Positions 51,366 through 62,741 of a DNA stretch of 64,000 bases are shown here, in pieces (position 1 is the stretch's first letter; every line of letters starts with the position of its first letter). Origin of the DNA: Albula goreensis (Eukaryota > Chordata > Actinopteri > Albuliformes > Albulidae); contig CM040747.1 of NCBI GenBank assembly GCA_022829145.1, forward strand, positions 1,222,371-1,286,370, read 5' to 3'. The notes under the pieces were generated by a model. It saw only the letters and a program-made list of their open reading frames with translations. It searched no databases and was not told the DNA's origin. Made by a program: the position numbers and the translations under genes.

Positions 51366-51400
51366 CTCTCACACTCACACATACATACTTATATATATAT
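51165..51400. repeat. Compound TA/CA/CT microsatellite
   Basis: tatatata and acatatat tracts, then CA runs broken by ctcact and ctctctct, ending in tatatatata. Confidence 0.93.
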
Positions 51401-51660
51401 GTTCAACCCCAACCAAAAACTATACAAAATATACAAAACCTGAGTGCAAATACATTCTCAATAAGGCATAATAAGAAAACCATAACCATAATTAAGATAA
51501 GAAATCCATAGAATATCATAACCTCAGTCTGTTGCAAGGTGCAGTCTGAAGAGGTGAGTCTTCAGTCTATGTTAGAAGATGACCAATGATTCTGCTGTCC
51601 TACCCTTCGTGGAATAGTTCATTCCACCACTAGGGAGCAGTACAGACAGATATTGTGACT
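51400..51660. repeat. Candidate dispersed repeat fragment
   Basis: Contains gaggtgagtcttcagtctat and ggaatagttcattccaccac, phrases I associate with an interspersed teleost repeat. The family was not identified and no terminal repeats were found. Confidence 0.3.
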
Positions 51661-53571
51661 GGGAGTAAACAGCTATACAGCGACAGACACCAGCCAACCA
51701 GACCTTCGGTCCTTACACATCAATCCTTCAGGCAACAAGGACCAACTGGATTGGCTGGAAGTTGGCAGGTCAACTATCGCACCAATCAAAATTACACTCT
51801 AACTACCAGTACACGCTTCCCAAATGACCAAACCTTCATTTGCCAAATACTGGGACAATCTCACTCCCTTTTACTTTCAGGAATGGGGGCGGGCACACCA
51901 TTAAAACTTCAATTCAGCAGCCAAATCATTGCTATTTTTCATTGTTTTACAGATCTTGTTTCACTTCGTCCTGTTCTTCCTGAACACATAATTTAACCTG
52001 AGCGGGAATGCAGTGTGATGCAGCGTCTTTTCTTCTTTCCTCTGAAACGGAAAACTAATACTCAGACAAATTCCTGACACAAATGCCGAGTGGAGCTGTA
52101 CTAACATGAGTTCTTGTACATTTAGTTATCAATCAAAAGCAGGGCTACACCACAAAGATATTTCCTCATTACTCCATCATCCTGTTTCAAATAAAAAAAA
52201 AAAAATTCAGATGTGTTTACAGTAGTATTCTCCATCTGAGGAAACCCATTCCTGCTCAGAACTTATTTCCTCCCAAACATTATGATTTTCTTTTTGAAGT
52301 GTGATCTAATCACAAACGCGGATCATTGACCCTGTTTTTTTTCCCAGAGAAAGAGTTTTTCATTGCGAATAAATTGCATGATGGAGAGAATAAATATTTG
52401 TTTAAATGAGAAACCATGTTGCTATGGTGATTGTCGTCCTTTTATTGTATGTAACGACACCAAACAACCGACCACCCATGCAGGTTAAAACAGACCACAA
52501 TTTTGAGCTTTTAACGCTCAAACTGAGAAAATTTTTTTAAAGGGGTCACGTATCGCACATTGTTTTAAAGAGATCACCTCTCTTTCTCTCTTTCTCCTAC
52601 CTCTTTCTCTCTTTCTCTCTTTCTCCTTCCCACTTTGCCTTCTTTTGTTTTGCATTAGGCATCTGAATGCAGTGCTGAATTACTTCTGTCCCAGGATAGT
52701 CACACTTTCATGAGTGTTTTTGAGAAGCCCATTGAGGAACACGCATTTTATATAAAAATAAAATAATAATAATGCGATGAATGTTGTGAAACGTTGCATT
52801 GGATTGTTGCCTTACACTTATCTGTGTTTATCTGTCTCTTCCAAATAAACATGAAACAAGCATTAAATAAACAAAGGGAAATAACAGCAAGGGTTACATG
52901 CCCTCAGCAGGGGGTGAGGTGACCTCTGACCCTGGGGGTGTGAGGAGGTTAATAGCGGCTGCATGGCTGCGTGAGAGAGCGCACAAGCTCACTGGAGGAT
53001 CCACTGGCCCCGCCCTCTCCCTCGCGCTCCGTGTCTCCACATTTCTGTAAGTGAAAACGCTTTTCCTCCCATTTGTGAAAAAAAAAAAAGCCAAAAAATG
53101 TGTTTTTTATTAGTGACTTGGCAGCGTAGTTTGAGCTCTGTGTGCTTGGCCAGCCTGGTTCTGCAGAAGCACAGTGTTTGTAACATCAGCCTCCCCCCCC
53201 ACCTTTCTCACTAGGGACTGAGACCGGAACATTTGAGTCAACTGGAAGAGTGTGTGTGCGGGGTGGTTGCCGTGGGAGACAGCGGGGGTGGGGGGTTTTG
53301 ATGGGGTGAGATATGCAAGGCTTGCGCGAGTCTTGGAGGAACACTTCCAGCACGATCTCGAGCGGCCTGTCATGTTCTGGCCTCCGAGGCCCGATGCAAC
53401 ATGCCGGGAGAGCAGGGGATTGTGGGTAAGGGCGTCCCCTGGATCCAGCCCCTCGCTGTGAACGCTGGTTACCTCTGCCTGCCCCGGCTGCGCAGATGGA
53501 AATTACAGTGATGTGGTCCCAGCACCCCACAAGGGAAGATCTGATAGTTACCACACAGCAAGGGGAGTGGC

Positions 53572-53750
53572 AGAGAGAGAGAGGGAGGGAGGGAGGGAGA
53601 GAGGGAGAGAGAGAGAGAGAGGGAGGGAGGGAGGGGGGAGAGAGAGAGAGAGGGAGAGAGGGAGGGAGAGAGAGAGAGGCAGAGGGAGGGAGAGAGAGAG
53701 AGAGGGGGAAAATAGGAAGAGAGAGAGAGAGGGAAAAAAGGGAGAGGGAG

Positions 53751-53781
<31 letters not shown>

Positions 53782-53812
53782 GAGAGACAGGGAGTGGTGG
53801 AGAGAGAGAAAT
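53572..53812. repeat. GA-rich tract, 240 bp
   Basis: gagagaga and gggaggga runs. They account for the glutamate/arginine-rich plus ORFs and the serine/leucine-rich minus ORFs here. Confidence 0.95.
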
Positions 53813-54050
53813 TTCAGGGTACCAGAATCTGGAGCAGCTGGCTGGAACATCTTGCATGGAGGTTGGTGTTGCGCTGCTAGGCAGGGGAAGGGGGGTCCGG
53901 GGGATTGAGGGGGTTCGGGGGTGCAGGCTGGGCTGTAGTTCGTAGGCCATCGATCCAATCCCATTCGCTCTTACGTCACCCCCCCACTCCACAAATCCAA
54001 CCATGACATGTGAGTTTCACACTGCAGCTGCAGTCAGCATGCCATCACTC

Positions 54051-54177
54051 CCACAGAGGGGCATCCTCCAATCACATTTCAGCGTGACAGCCACAGAGGG
54101 GCGTCCTCCAATCACATTTCAGCGTGACAGCCACAGAGGGGCGTCCTCCAATCACATTTCAGCGTGACAGCCACAGG
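54051..54177. repeat. 40-bp direct repeat, about 3.2 copies
   Basis: Units contain ccacagaggggcgtcctcca and atcacatttcagcgtgacag; the first has gcatcc for gcgtcc. Confidence 0.93.
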
Positions 54178-55426
54178 GCATGGAGCTCCATACACCGACC
54201 CGCTGGACCGTAACACCCAAATCAGTGATTGATGGGCTGACGGGCGCAGAGAAGGCCCCCCCCATACCTTTACTTCCATCCCAGCTCCATCGTACCCCCG
54301 TAGCCAGTGACAGCCAGCGTGGAGCAGGGGAGAGGTGTTTCTGTTTTTTTGGGCGTGAGGTTCATGTGTGTGATTCATGTATGAACCCCATAGTCTCACG
54401 CCTGCTCGGTCTTCGCTAATGACACGGTCACAGGCCCGATGAAAACATCTGCATGGAGAGATCACACCCCAATATGACCACGCTTTCCCAAGCGCTCTCT
54501 GAGAGAGGAATTCATCCAAGATCGGGTTGTGATGGCAACAGCGACCTCCAGAACTGTGGTGGAATCTACAGAGCCTGCTGCCAAACGGCGCTGCGAACCG
54601 AGGAGCAAACAGGAACGAAGAGGCCGTAGTGAGCGAGGAATGAACATGTACCGCAGAGCGACGTCTCTCTGACTCACCGAGGGGCCCCGGATTCAGCAGC
54701 AGGTTTTAAACTGAGAGCGCACTGGGGGAGGGCTTACTGTGGCAAGCGATCAGACACAGCTCCGACGCGCTGAACATGCTGTTAAACCTCTGAGCGGCTG
54801 TTAAAGTCGGGCCGGCTCTTCCTGTGTGCCGCATCGCGCGCTGCACATGCTCCACCCCCTGCAGTGTGGCGGAGCCATCAATCCAGAGATGGGCTGGACG
54901 CCGGGGGGGGGGGTGCTCAGGACCCGCTCGTCCTCCCAGGAGCGGGACTTCACAGGTGTGAGTTTGACGAGCTGAGAGAGCCAGGTGCAGCACTCTGAGG
55001 AGGCCCTGCGAAACTATAAAGAGATCAGCAGACGCAGACACACCGAGGCCTGCTGCGCGTCTCTGTGCGCCTGGGAAAGGAGCCGCCCTGTGACAGACGT
55101 GATGATTGGCAGGGCCAGGTGTTGAGTCTCCTCCTCCCAGGTGTGACACGCCAGGTGTGTCCGCTAAACAGCACTGTATCAGAGCTGGGGGGGCACAATG
55201 CCTTGTTGTTGTAATGAATTCATTTTCAGCACAAATGAAGAGCAGAGGTCTGTGTTCCCCCCACGCAGATCGGAAACAGATGTCCGTTGATTAAGCAGTC
55301 CAGTTACTCACACGCCGGTCAGGGAAAGAGGACAATGTTCCTTTAATGACCGTGTCCAGACTGTGAGGTCAGCAGTGAGGGGATGACAGGAGCACGGAGT
55401 GTGCATGTTTGAAATTGGTGAGTAAA

Positions 55427-55427
<1 letters not shown>

Positions 55428-55458
<31 letters not shown>

Positions 55459-55640
55459 CACTTGTGACTGTGTGTGTGTGTGTCTGTGTGATTGCTTGTG
55501 TAAGTGTGTGAATGAGACTGTATGTTCAGGATTCCTGAGTGTATATATGTTGTGTGTGAGTGTGTATGTGTCTTTGTGATTATGCATGTGTGTGTATATA
55601 TGTTGTGTGTGAGTGTGTGTGGACCTGGTATCTGTACTCT
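55428..55640. repeat. GT-rich imperfect microsatellite
   Basis: GT runs separated by tatatac, gtgattgc and similar interruptions. Another GT-rich tract is at about 55,916-55,990. Confidence 0.9.
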
Positions 55641-56588
55641 CTCAGTAACGTGTACCTGTGTACCTGTGGTCTACTACCTGCCTGAGTCTGAGCTAAGACA
55701 CCACAGCCTGTAGACTGGCTCAAATAAAGACTCATTGTTTATACATGTTAAAATTAGGCAATACCTACCACACCACCTTCAGAACAAGGGGAAAACCCAG
55801 AGAAAGGCTTAGGGTGGCCTTAGGAGAACGCTGCAGTGTTCAAACACACAGAGCCACTGTCTCACTGCTGGCAACACCACCTGAGTGGAACAGGATTACA
55901 CTGACCTGCCAGACGTGAGTGTGTGTGTGCCCATGCGCGCATGTGTATATGTGTGTGTGTGTGTGTGTGTGCGCCCATGCGCGCATGTGTGTGGGGGTGG
56001 GGTGGGGGGGGGGGTTTGTCTCTGGCACAGCAGAGGCCGAAGGAGGCCTTGAATCGTTCCCGCGGCTGGGCGTCAGAGTGTCCATTAAAGGTATTCGGGC
56101 GTGATTTACAGCTCAGCCTGAAAGCCCCTCCCTAACAGCCATGATTCCCCCGAGTCTCCCGCTCTGAGGCAGCGCAATTTACTGCTCCGAATACCACGCG
56201 CCATCCACTGATTTACTACGAACAAACATGACCGCGCCGTTAGACCTTCCCTTTAGCACGGCCATCACTCCCAAAAGGAATTGCTCTTTAACCTCCCAAA
56301 CAACCACCGTCTCTGGAATCTCTAATCTATAACCACATCTTAGCATTCACAAATCATAATTTTACATTTTCATTCTTCTCATTCTTCATTGAACCCCGGC
56401 CCCTTTGAGCGGCTCAGTATTGTAATTAAGTTTAAGTGAGACTGTGCTGTGATATATGGTGGTTCTCTTTGTTTCCTCATGCTGTCGCCCCCATTAACCA
56501 AACACTCCTGTGGTGAAAATAGGAGTCACACCCGAGCATGAAATTAGGGGCGTCCCAAATGCACAATGGAGATTACTGATCCAAATAC

Positions 56589-57633
56589 CCAGCACTGTGT
56601 CCCTACTGCTGTGTGAGACTACAGAACCCAGCCCAGCACTGTGTCCCTATCACTGTGTGAGACTACAGAACCCAGCCCAGCACTGTGTCCCTATCGCTGT
56701 GGAAGACTACAGAACCCAGCCCAGCACTGTGTCCCTATCGCTGTGTGAGACTACAGAACCCCGCCCCACACTGTGTCCCTATCACTGTGTGAGACTACAG
56801 AACCCAGCCCAGCGTCCCTATCACAGTGTGAGACTACAGATCCCAGCCCAGCACTGTGTCCCTATCGCTGTGTGAGACTACAGAACCCAGCCCAGCACTG
56901 TGTCCCAATCACTGTGTGAGACAACAGAACCCAGCCCAGCCCAGCACTGTGTCCCTATCGCTGTGTGAGACTACAGAACCCAGCCCAGCACTGTGTCCCA
57001 ATCACTGTGTGAGACAACAGAACCCAGCCCAGCCCAGCACTGTGTCCCTATCGCTGTGTGAGACTACAGAACCCAGCCCAGCACTGTGTCCCTATCACTG
57101 TGTGAGACTACAGAACTCAGCCCAGCACTGTGTCCCTATCACTGTGTGAGACTACAGAACCCAGCCCAGCACTGTGTCCCTATCGCTGTGTGAGACTACA
57201 GAACCCAGCCCAGCACTGTGTCCCTATCGCTGTGTGAGACTACAGAACCCAGCCCAGCACTGTGTCCCTATCGCTGTGTGAGACTACAGAACCCAGCCCA
57301 GCACTGTGTCCCTATCGCTGTGTGAGACTACAGAACCCAGCCCAGCACTGTGTCCCTATCGCTGTGTGAGACTACAGAACCCAGCCCAGCACTGTGTCCC
57401 TATCGCTGTGTGAGACTACAGAACCCAGCCCAGCACTGTGTCCCTATCGCTGTGTGAGACTACAGAACCCAGCCCAGCACTGTGTCCCTATCACTGTGTG
57501 AGACTACAGAACCCAGCCCAGCACTGTGTCCCTATCGCTGTGTGAGACTACAGAACCCAGCCCAGCACTGTGTCCCTATCGCTGTGTGAGACTACAGAAC
57601 CCAGCCCAGCACTGTGTCCCTACTGTTGTGTGG
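56589..57633. repeat. 44-bp minisatellite, about 24 copies
   Basis: Units contain cagcactgtgtccctatcgc and tgtgtgagactacagaaccc, period 44 by direct counting. Variants include atcact for atcgct, one copy short by about 7 bp near 56,812, and two copies with a duplicated cccag. Confidence 0.97.
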
Positions 57634-58698
57634 GATTGAGCTCTCAGTCATATGAAATGTAAGTATTACAATAAGAAATTACAAGACAAATATTACAGTG
57701 AAACATTAATAATCCTGTCTGAATTCTGTAAAATTGCTATGGTAAAAGCAGACATACTTTAATAATAACTACAGTAATGAAAAAATATCATAGAGTAATA
57801 ACAAGCTCACGGCAGGGTATTCTACAAATATTATCTTTTCGTATATGAATGCTATAGTCCTCTTTCACATGGGCAGAGGGAGAATAATATTTGAAGAAGA
57901 AGAAAAAAGAAAAGGAAGATGAAGGTAAAGAAGAAGGAGGAAGGGCAGCTTCAGAACCACAGCAAGCATTAATTTAAGTGGCACAGAATGTGAAAAATGG
58001 ACCCAAAATGAACAGAGTACACTCACTCAGATGAAATGAGGCAAGGTGAACTCAGGCGGCATTAATCAAGCTGCTGCGATTGGTATTCTGTCACAGCATA
58101 CCTGTAGCTGAGCATAAGCCCAGGTATGTTATGTTCTTGGGGGAGAGCCAATGTACATACACACGTGCACACACACACACACGCACACAAACACGCACAC
58201 ACGCCCACAAGCACACGCACACACGCCCAAGTGGAAAAATGGTTTGCCATGACTGTAATAAATGGAATGGCTGACAGTGAGGGCTGCTGGGTAAAGCAGC
58301 CCACATGCAGAGCCTGGCGCAGACCGGACTGTGGCTTCGCGGTGTCACAGTTTCTCTCACAGGCCATGATGTCATCGCCCATGGGATGAGAAACCAACCG
58401 TCTGATTCTCATCTTCGTGGGAGTGGGTCCCCCAGGGAGGGTTGTGGCGATATATTTCTGAATCGTTTTCACTCTGCTAAACTTTATCAGTCTGGATGCA
58501 GAGCCTGAAAGGTCAGATGGAGGCCAGGTCCTGCCAGGGATGCTCTGATTGGCTCTCATCATGGTGAATCTGATTGGGGGATCCTGCCAAGTTTGGGGTG
58601 GGGGCCCACACAGCTGCCCTGTGTCACAGGAAGGGGTGGGGGGGTTCATGCTGAGTCAGCAGGCCCACCTGGGGCAGAATGCTGTCATTAACACAGCA
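57634..58698. other. Intergenic region, no gene seen
   Basis: AT-rich unique sequence with a purine-rich stretch at 57,893-57,950 and a CA-rich tract at 58,158-58,230. No supported coding sequence; the 195-residue minus open frame has no recognisable domain. Confidence 0.6.
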
Positions 58699-59770
58699 TG
58701 CAGCCGGGAATCTCCACTCTCTGCAAAGCTTGCAGTATGAGTGAATCTCCACTCTCTGCTCAGTCTGCAGTATGAGTGAATCTCCACTCTCTGCTCAGTC
58801 TGCAGTATGAGTGAATCTCCACTCTCTGCTCAGTCTGCAGTATGGTGAATCTCCACTCTCTGCTCAGCCTGCAGTATGAGTGAATCTCCACTCTATGCTC
58901 AGTCTGCAGTATGAGTGAATCTCCACTCTGCTCAGCCTGCAGTATGAGTGAATCTCCACTCTCTGCTCAGTCTGCAGTATGAGTGAATCTCCACTCTCTG
59001 CTCAGCCTGCAGTATGAGTGAATCTCCACTCTCTGCTCAGTCTGCAGTATGAGTGAATCTCCACTCTGCTCAGCCTGCAGTATGAGTGAATCTCCACTCT
59101 CTGCTCAGTCTGCAGTATGAGTGAATCTCCACTCTCTGCTCAGTCTGCAGTATGAGTGAATCTCACTCTCTGCTCAGCCTGCAGTATGAGTGAATCTCCA
59201 CTCTCTGCTCAGTCTGCAGTATGAGTGAATCTCCACTCTCTGCTCAGTCTGCAGTATGAGTGAATCTCCACTCTCTGCTCAGTCTGCAGTATGAGTGAAT
59301 CTCCACTCTCTGCTCAGCCTGCAGTATGAGTGAATCTCCACTCTCTGCTCAGTCTGCAGTATGAGTGAATCTCCACTCTGCTCAGTCTGCAGTATGAGTG
59401 AATCTCCACTCTCTGCTCAGCCTGCATATGGTGAATCTCCACTCTCTGCTCAGCCTGCAGTATGAGTGAATCTCCACTCTGCTCAGCCTGCAGTATGAGT
59501 GAATCTCCACTCTCTGCTCAGTCCGCAGTATGAGTGAATCTCGACTCTCTGCTCAGTCCGCAGTATGAGTGAATCTCCTCTCTGCTCAGCCTGCAGTATG
59601 AGTGAATCTCCACTCTCTGCTCAGTCTGCAGTATGAGTGAATCTCCACTCTCTGCTCAGTCCGCAGTATGAGTGAATCTCCACTCTCTGCTCAGTCTGCA
59701 GTATGAGTGAATCTCCACTCTCTGCTCAGCCTGCAGTATGAGTGAATCTCCACTCTCTGCTCAGTCTGCT
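58699..59770. repeat. 35-bp minisatellite upstream of the TRIM gene, about 31 copies
   Basis: Units contain tgagtgaatctccactctct and gctcagtctgcagta. Common variants are cagcctgcag, a 33-bp form lacking one ct, and cagtccgcag. The array ends about 137 bp before the TRIM start codon, so it covers the likely promoter or 5' UTR region. Confidence 0.97.
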
Positions 59771-59907
59771 CTTCTCAGTCTGGCCTCAGTCCAGCACCAC
59801 ACCTCCAACAGGTACAGGTAGAACCAGAAAATCATGCTTACTTTCTCTCTTATGCAGTTTCAGAGAAAACAAAACTTAACTTTGTCTCAGTCAGTGTGAA
59901 CAGTAAA

Positions 59908-60498
59908 ATGGCAGCAGCTGGAGATCTACTGGATCAGGACCAGTTAAGCTGTTCCATCTGTCTGGATCTACTGAAGGATCCTGTGACTATTCCCTGTGGA
60001 CACAGTTACTGTATGGGCTGTATTAAGGGCTACTGGGATCAGGATGATCAAACTGGTGTCTACAGCTGTCCCCAGTGCAGAGAGACCTTCACCCCAAGGC
60101 CTGTTCTAAGAAGAAACACCATGCTGGCTGAAGTGGTGGAGAAACTGAAGAAGACAGGACTCCAAGCTGCTCCTCCTGCTCACTGTTATGCTGGACCTGG
60201 AGACGTGGCGTGTGATTTCTGCACTGGGAGAAAGCGCAAAGCCGTCAAGTCCTGTCTGGTGTGTCTGGCCTCTTACTGTGAAACTCACCTCCAGCCTCAC
60301 TATGAATCTCCTGCCTTTAAGAAGCACAAACTGGTCCAAGCCACTGGAAGCCTGCAGGAGAAGATCTGCTCTCATCATGACAAAATGCTGGAGGTTTACT
60401 GTCGTGCCGATCAGCAGTGTATCTGTGTGCTCTGTGTGATGGATGAACACAAAGGCCATGATACAGTCTCAGCTGCAGCAGAAAGGACTGAGAAACAG
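59908..60498 (+). CDS. TRIM25-like exon 1 (RING and two B-boxes)
   Basis: 591 nt (197 codons), intact. The start is the ATG in agtaaaATGG, with A at -3 and G at +4. The open frame extends four codons upstream only through a GTG, which is not a plausible eukaryotic start. It ends GAGAAACAG before a GTAAGG donor, phase 0. If the intron were retained, ten more codons would follow to a stop at 60,529-60,531. Confidence 0.92.
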
Positions 60499-62664
60499 GT
60501 AAGGACTGGGGCTCTTTACTGGCAGCTGTGATACTGGCTATAATGGGAAGAGTGTGTAATTAATGTGAGTTTAAACAGGATTACTGAAAAGAAAAAACGC
60601 AGTTTGACAGTGGAGACTTTACTGATTCTCCTAAGAGAATATTTTTTATAGCTTATTTTTCAGATACTTCTAATAAAATCTGTGTATTTGAAAATGTGAA
60701 CTTCGGCATTACGTTTTCAGGTGTGTAACTGACAGATTTGCTAATTTAAGTATGTTACCTTCATTTTCATAAATATTACTCAACATTTGAACTGAGCAAA
60801 AGATATTTCAGTCCACAGTGATAAAGCAGTAAGAGCAGGAAGTGAACACAAGCCAGCTCTCTGTGACAGCTCTGTTCACACCCCTCACCCCCTATTCACT
60901 CCTGAATGGGAATCAACATGGCTGGAGCAGCCAGTTCACTCGCACAGTTTAACAAGCTTTACCCATAAGGCCAGTGCACTTCTACACACTGACCTGCAGA
61001 ATGTCAGGCAGTTCAGTGATTAGTTATTCTGTCATAGTTGTTTAACATATATCAGGGGTGGCCAACCAGTCAGAGACTAAGAGCCACATTTTTTACTGTG
61101 TTACTGCAAAGAGCCACATCATACACATGGGCACACGTGAACGGCCCCCATCCCTTCCTCTTACTCTCTCGCTCTCTCACACACACAGACCTCTGCTCAG
61201 CCAGATTTTCTGTAAATGTCACACATCAACATGCTTTTCTGGCTGACTTTCAAAGTGACCAACTTGTGCTTGCGAAGTTCAGTACCCTTTGGAAATTCCT
61301 GGTCGATGTTGGCATAGAGTGAACTGAAGTGGCGCTGAAGATTTGAAGCCTTGAAATGCGCTAATGACGCATGACATATAAGGCAGAATAGCTTGCCATT
61401 ACGTTCAACAAAAAAACTCTCCCACTCTGTTAAAAAAGTCCTGTGTTCATCTTTATATTTTCGTTTTGCTGTGCATTTTTCCCTGCCATTTTGAGGGCGA
61501 ACTTGACACAATACTCAACAATTAGGTTTTCCCTCACGAAAATTTGCGTCAAACGCGCATGTGCGTGAGATGGAAAAAATACCGTATTTATATATACTAA
61601 GCGAACGCGCTGTACACATACATATAAAAAAAAACACAAACACAAAATTCGACATGAACGTAAGAGCCGCATGAAACCGGGGGCAAAGAGCCGCATGCGG
61701 TTCGCGAGCCTGGTTAGCCAGGCCTGACATATATGGATACATGTACTATAATATGACAGTGAAAAAATCCAATCTCTCTACAGAAGCAGCTTGGGGCGAC
61801 ACAGAGGAAATTCAGCAGAAAATCCAGGAGAGAGAGAAGGAGCTGCAGGATCTGAGACAGGCTGTGCAGTCACTCAAGGTGGGTACTGACTAGAGGAGAA
61901 GACAACAGCTGGCTGCTGGAAGAGCCATTTCAGGGCTCAGTCAGGGCTCTCCTCCAGTCAGCCAGAGAGGAGCCCAGTGTTGGGCCACTTTCCCAGCCCT
62001 GTGCGGCTCAATCCCACTCAGCCACACTGTAGGGAACAGGCTGTCTGGGGTCCCAGTAAGAGCGGAGTGAAAGGCCTAGTTCAAATGTACAGCCCTCCTC
62101 TCTCTGTGTCTCCTTACAGCGCTCTGCACAGGCAGCAGTGGAGGACAGTGAGAGGATCTTTACTGAGCTGATCCGCTCCATTGAGAGAAGGCGCTCTGAG
62201 GTGAAAGAGCTGATCAGAGATCAGGAGAAGGCTGCAGTGAGTGAGGCTGAAGGACTCCTGGAGCGACTGGAGCAGGAGATTGCTGAGCTGAGGAGGAGAG
62301 ACGCTGAGCTGGAGCAGCTTTCACAAACAGAGGATCACATCCATTTCCTCCAGGTAACATCACTGGCTCTAACAATCTGCACTGTGTACATTGTACATAC
62401 ATGGTGAGGTGTGTTCCTCATTTACAAAGATCTGCTCCTGGTATCTCCACAGGAATGTCTAATGAATCCATTTGTGTCTGTCTGTCTGTCTGTCTGTCTG
62501 CAGAGCTGTCAGTCCCTCTGTGCCCCTCCTGGACCTGGAGACTTACCCAGAATCACTGTCAATCCACACCTCTCTTTTTGAGGCTGTGAGGAAATCTGTC
62601 TCTGAACTGAAAGAGCGAGTAGAAGACATCTGCAAGGGGGAATTAGTGAAGATCTCTACAGCAG
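59908..62664 (+). CDS. TRIM25-like RING/B-box/coiled-coil gene, frameshifted and incomplete
   Basis: By family, a cytosolic tripartite-motif E3 ubiquitin ligase; fish carry many TRIM25/TRIM16-like copies, several tied to antiviral signalling. Four exons are seen: 59,908-60,498, 61,784-61,878, 62,120-62,353 and 62,504-62,664. Residues 15-57 form a C3HC4 RING (C15, C18, C30, H32, C35, C38, C54, C57). A first B-box spans about 102-140 and a second about 154-184 (C154, H157, C165, D168, C173, C176, H181, H184). The coiled coil follows in exons 2-4. Exon 2 is 95 bp, not the family's usual 96; as written the frame meets TGA there after 23 codons, giving a RING/B-box protein of about 220 residues. 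Exon 4 has one extra T in ctctctttttgagg, producing TGA in the family frame. No PRY-SPRY (B30.2) exon is found before 64,000. It could be a decaying copy, a truncated functional form or an assembly indel problem. Confidence 0.8.
60499..61044 (+). other. TRIM25-like intron 1, left part
   Basis: AT-rich intron with no coding signal or repeat recognised; the hAT insertion follows. Confidence 0.7.
61053..61726. mobile_element. hAT (Charlie-like) transposon remnant, 674 bp, with perfect 8-bp TSD
   Basis: Left end caggggtggccaaccagt and right end cctggttagccaggcctg are inverted repeats matching at about 14 of 18 positions. The 8-bp direct repeat acatatat flanks both ends exactly (61,045-61,052 and 61,727-61,734), the hAT hallmark. 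The repeated phrases gagccacat and gagccgcatg lie near the ends. It sits in TRIM intron 1. The interior keeps only an N-terminal transposase fragment on the minus strand. Confidence 0.93.
61197..61511 (-). pseudogene. Truncated hAT transposase, BED-finger-like N-terminus
   Basis: The 104-residue frame contains [19 protein letters not shown], then [20 protein letters not shown] and QRHF, matching the N-terminus of ZBED/SCAND3- and GTF2IRD2-like hAT transposases (CLxC...NLxRH). The distal His expected after RHY in the family is replaced by SLYAN, so the zinc site looks broken. The catalytic RNase H-like and dimerisation domains are missing. Confidence 0.75.
61784..61878 (+). CDS. TRIM25-like exon 2 (coiled coil), one base short
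   Basis: Acceptor ctctctacag, donor GTGGGT, 95 bp. It begins in frame as [10 protein letters not shown], but the rest ([19 protein letters not shown]) is readable only one frame over. The break lies at about aaattcagcag, consistent with loss of a single base. Confidence 0.88.
62120..62353 (+). CDS. TRIM25-like exon 3 (coiled coil)
   Basis: Acceptor tccttacag, donor GTAACA, 234 bp (78 codons), the standard length for this TRIM exon. Encodes [20 protein letters not shown], then a heptad-rich helix with [20 protein letters not shown], ending EDHIHFLQ. No internal stop in the family frame. Confidence 0.93.
62477..62503 (+). repeat. (TCTG)n at the exon 4 acceptor of the TRIM gene
   Basis: About six tctg units run straight into the cag acceptor at 62,501-62,503 and so form its polypyrimidine tract. 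Confidence 0.9.
62504..62664 (+). CDS. TRIM25-like exon 4, with extra T
   Basis: Acceptor tctgtctgcag, donor GTTATG. Reads [25 protein letters not shown], then hits TGA because of a five-T run. One frame over it continues [20 protein letters not shown]. The first 23 bases, a separate micro-exon in many TRIM genes, appear joined to the following exon here. Confidence 0.85.
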
Positions 62665-62741
62665 GTTATGACTGGAGGATTTTGCTCTTTCTTCTTCTAC
62701 CAATGATTTCATTTAAACAGTACATATTTTCCAAATATTTA

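Larger units (their letters stand above)
49863..56588. other. Intergenic region, no gene seen
   Basis: Contains GA, CA/CT and GT tracts, a candidate dispersed repeat (51,400-51,660) and a 40-bp triplet repeat (54,051-54,177). The long minus ORF at 53,186-54,004 reads through a (CT)n tract. No domain was recognised in the other open frames. Confidence 0.6.

Noticed and set aside
53572..53945. Glu/Arg-rich 149-residue plus frame
   Set aside because: Encoded by the GA tract; low complexity only.
53186..54004. 272-residue minus frame, the longest in the window
   Set aside because: Mostly Ser/Leu/Pro from a GA/CT tract; flanks show no protein similarity.
59896..59907. Upstream start four codons before the TRIM ATG
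   Set aside because: It is a GTG; the ATG at 59,908 has a good Kozak context.
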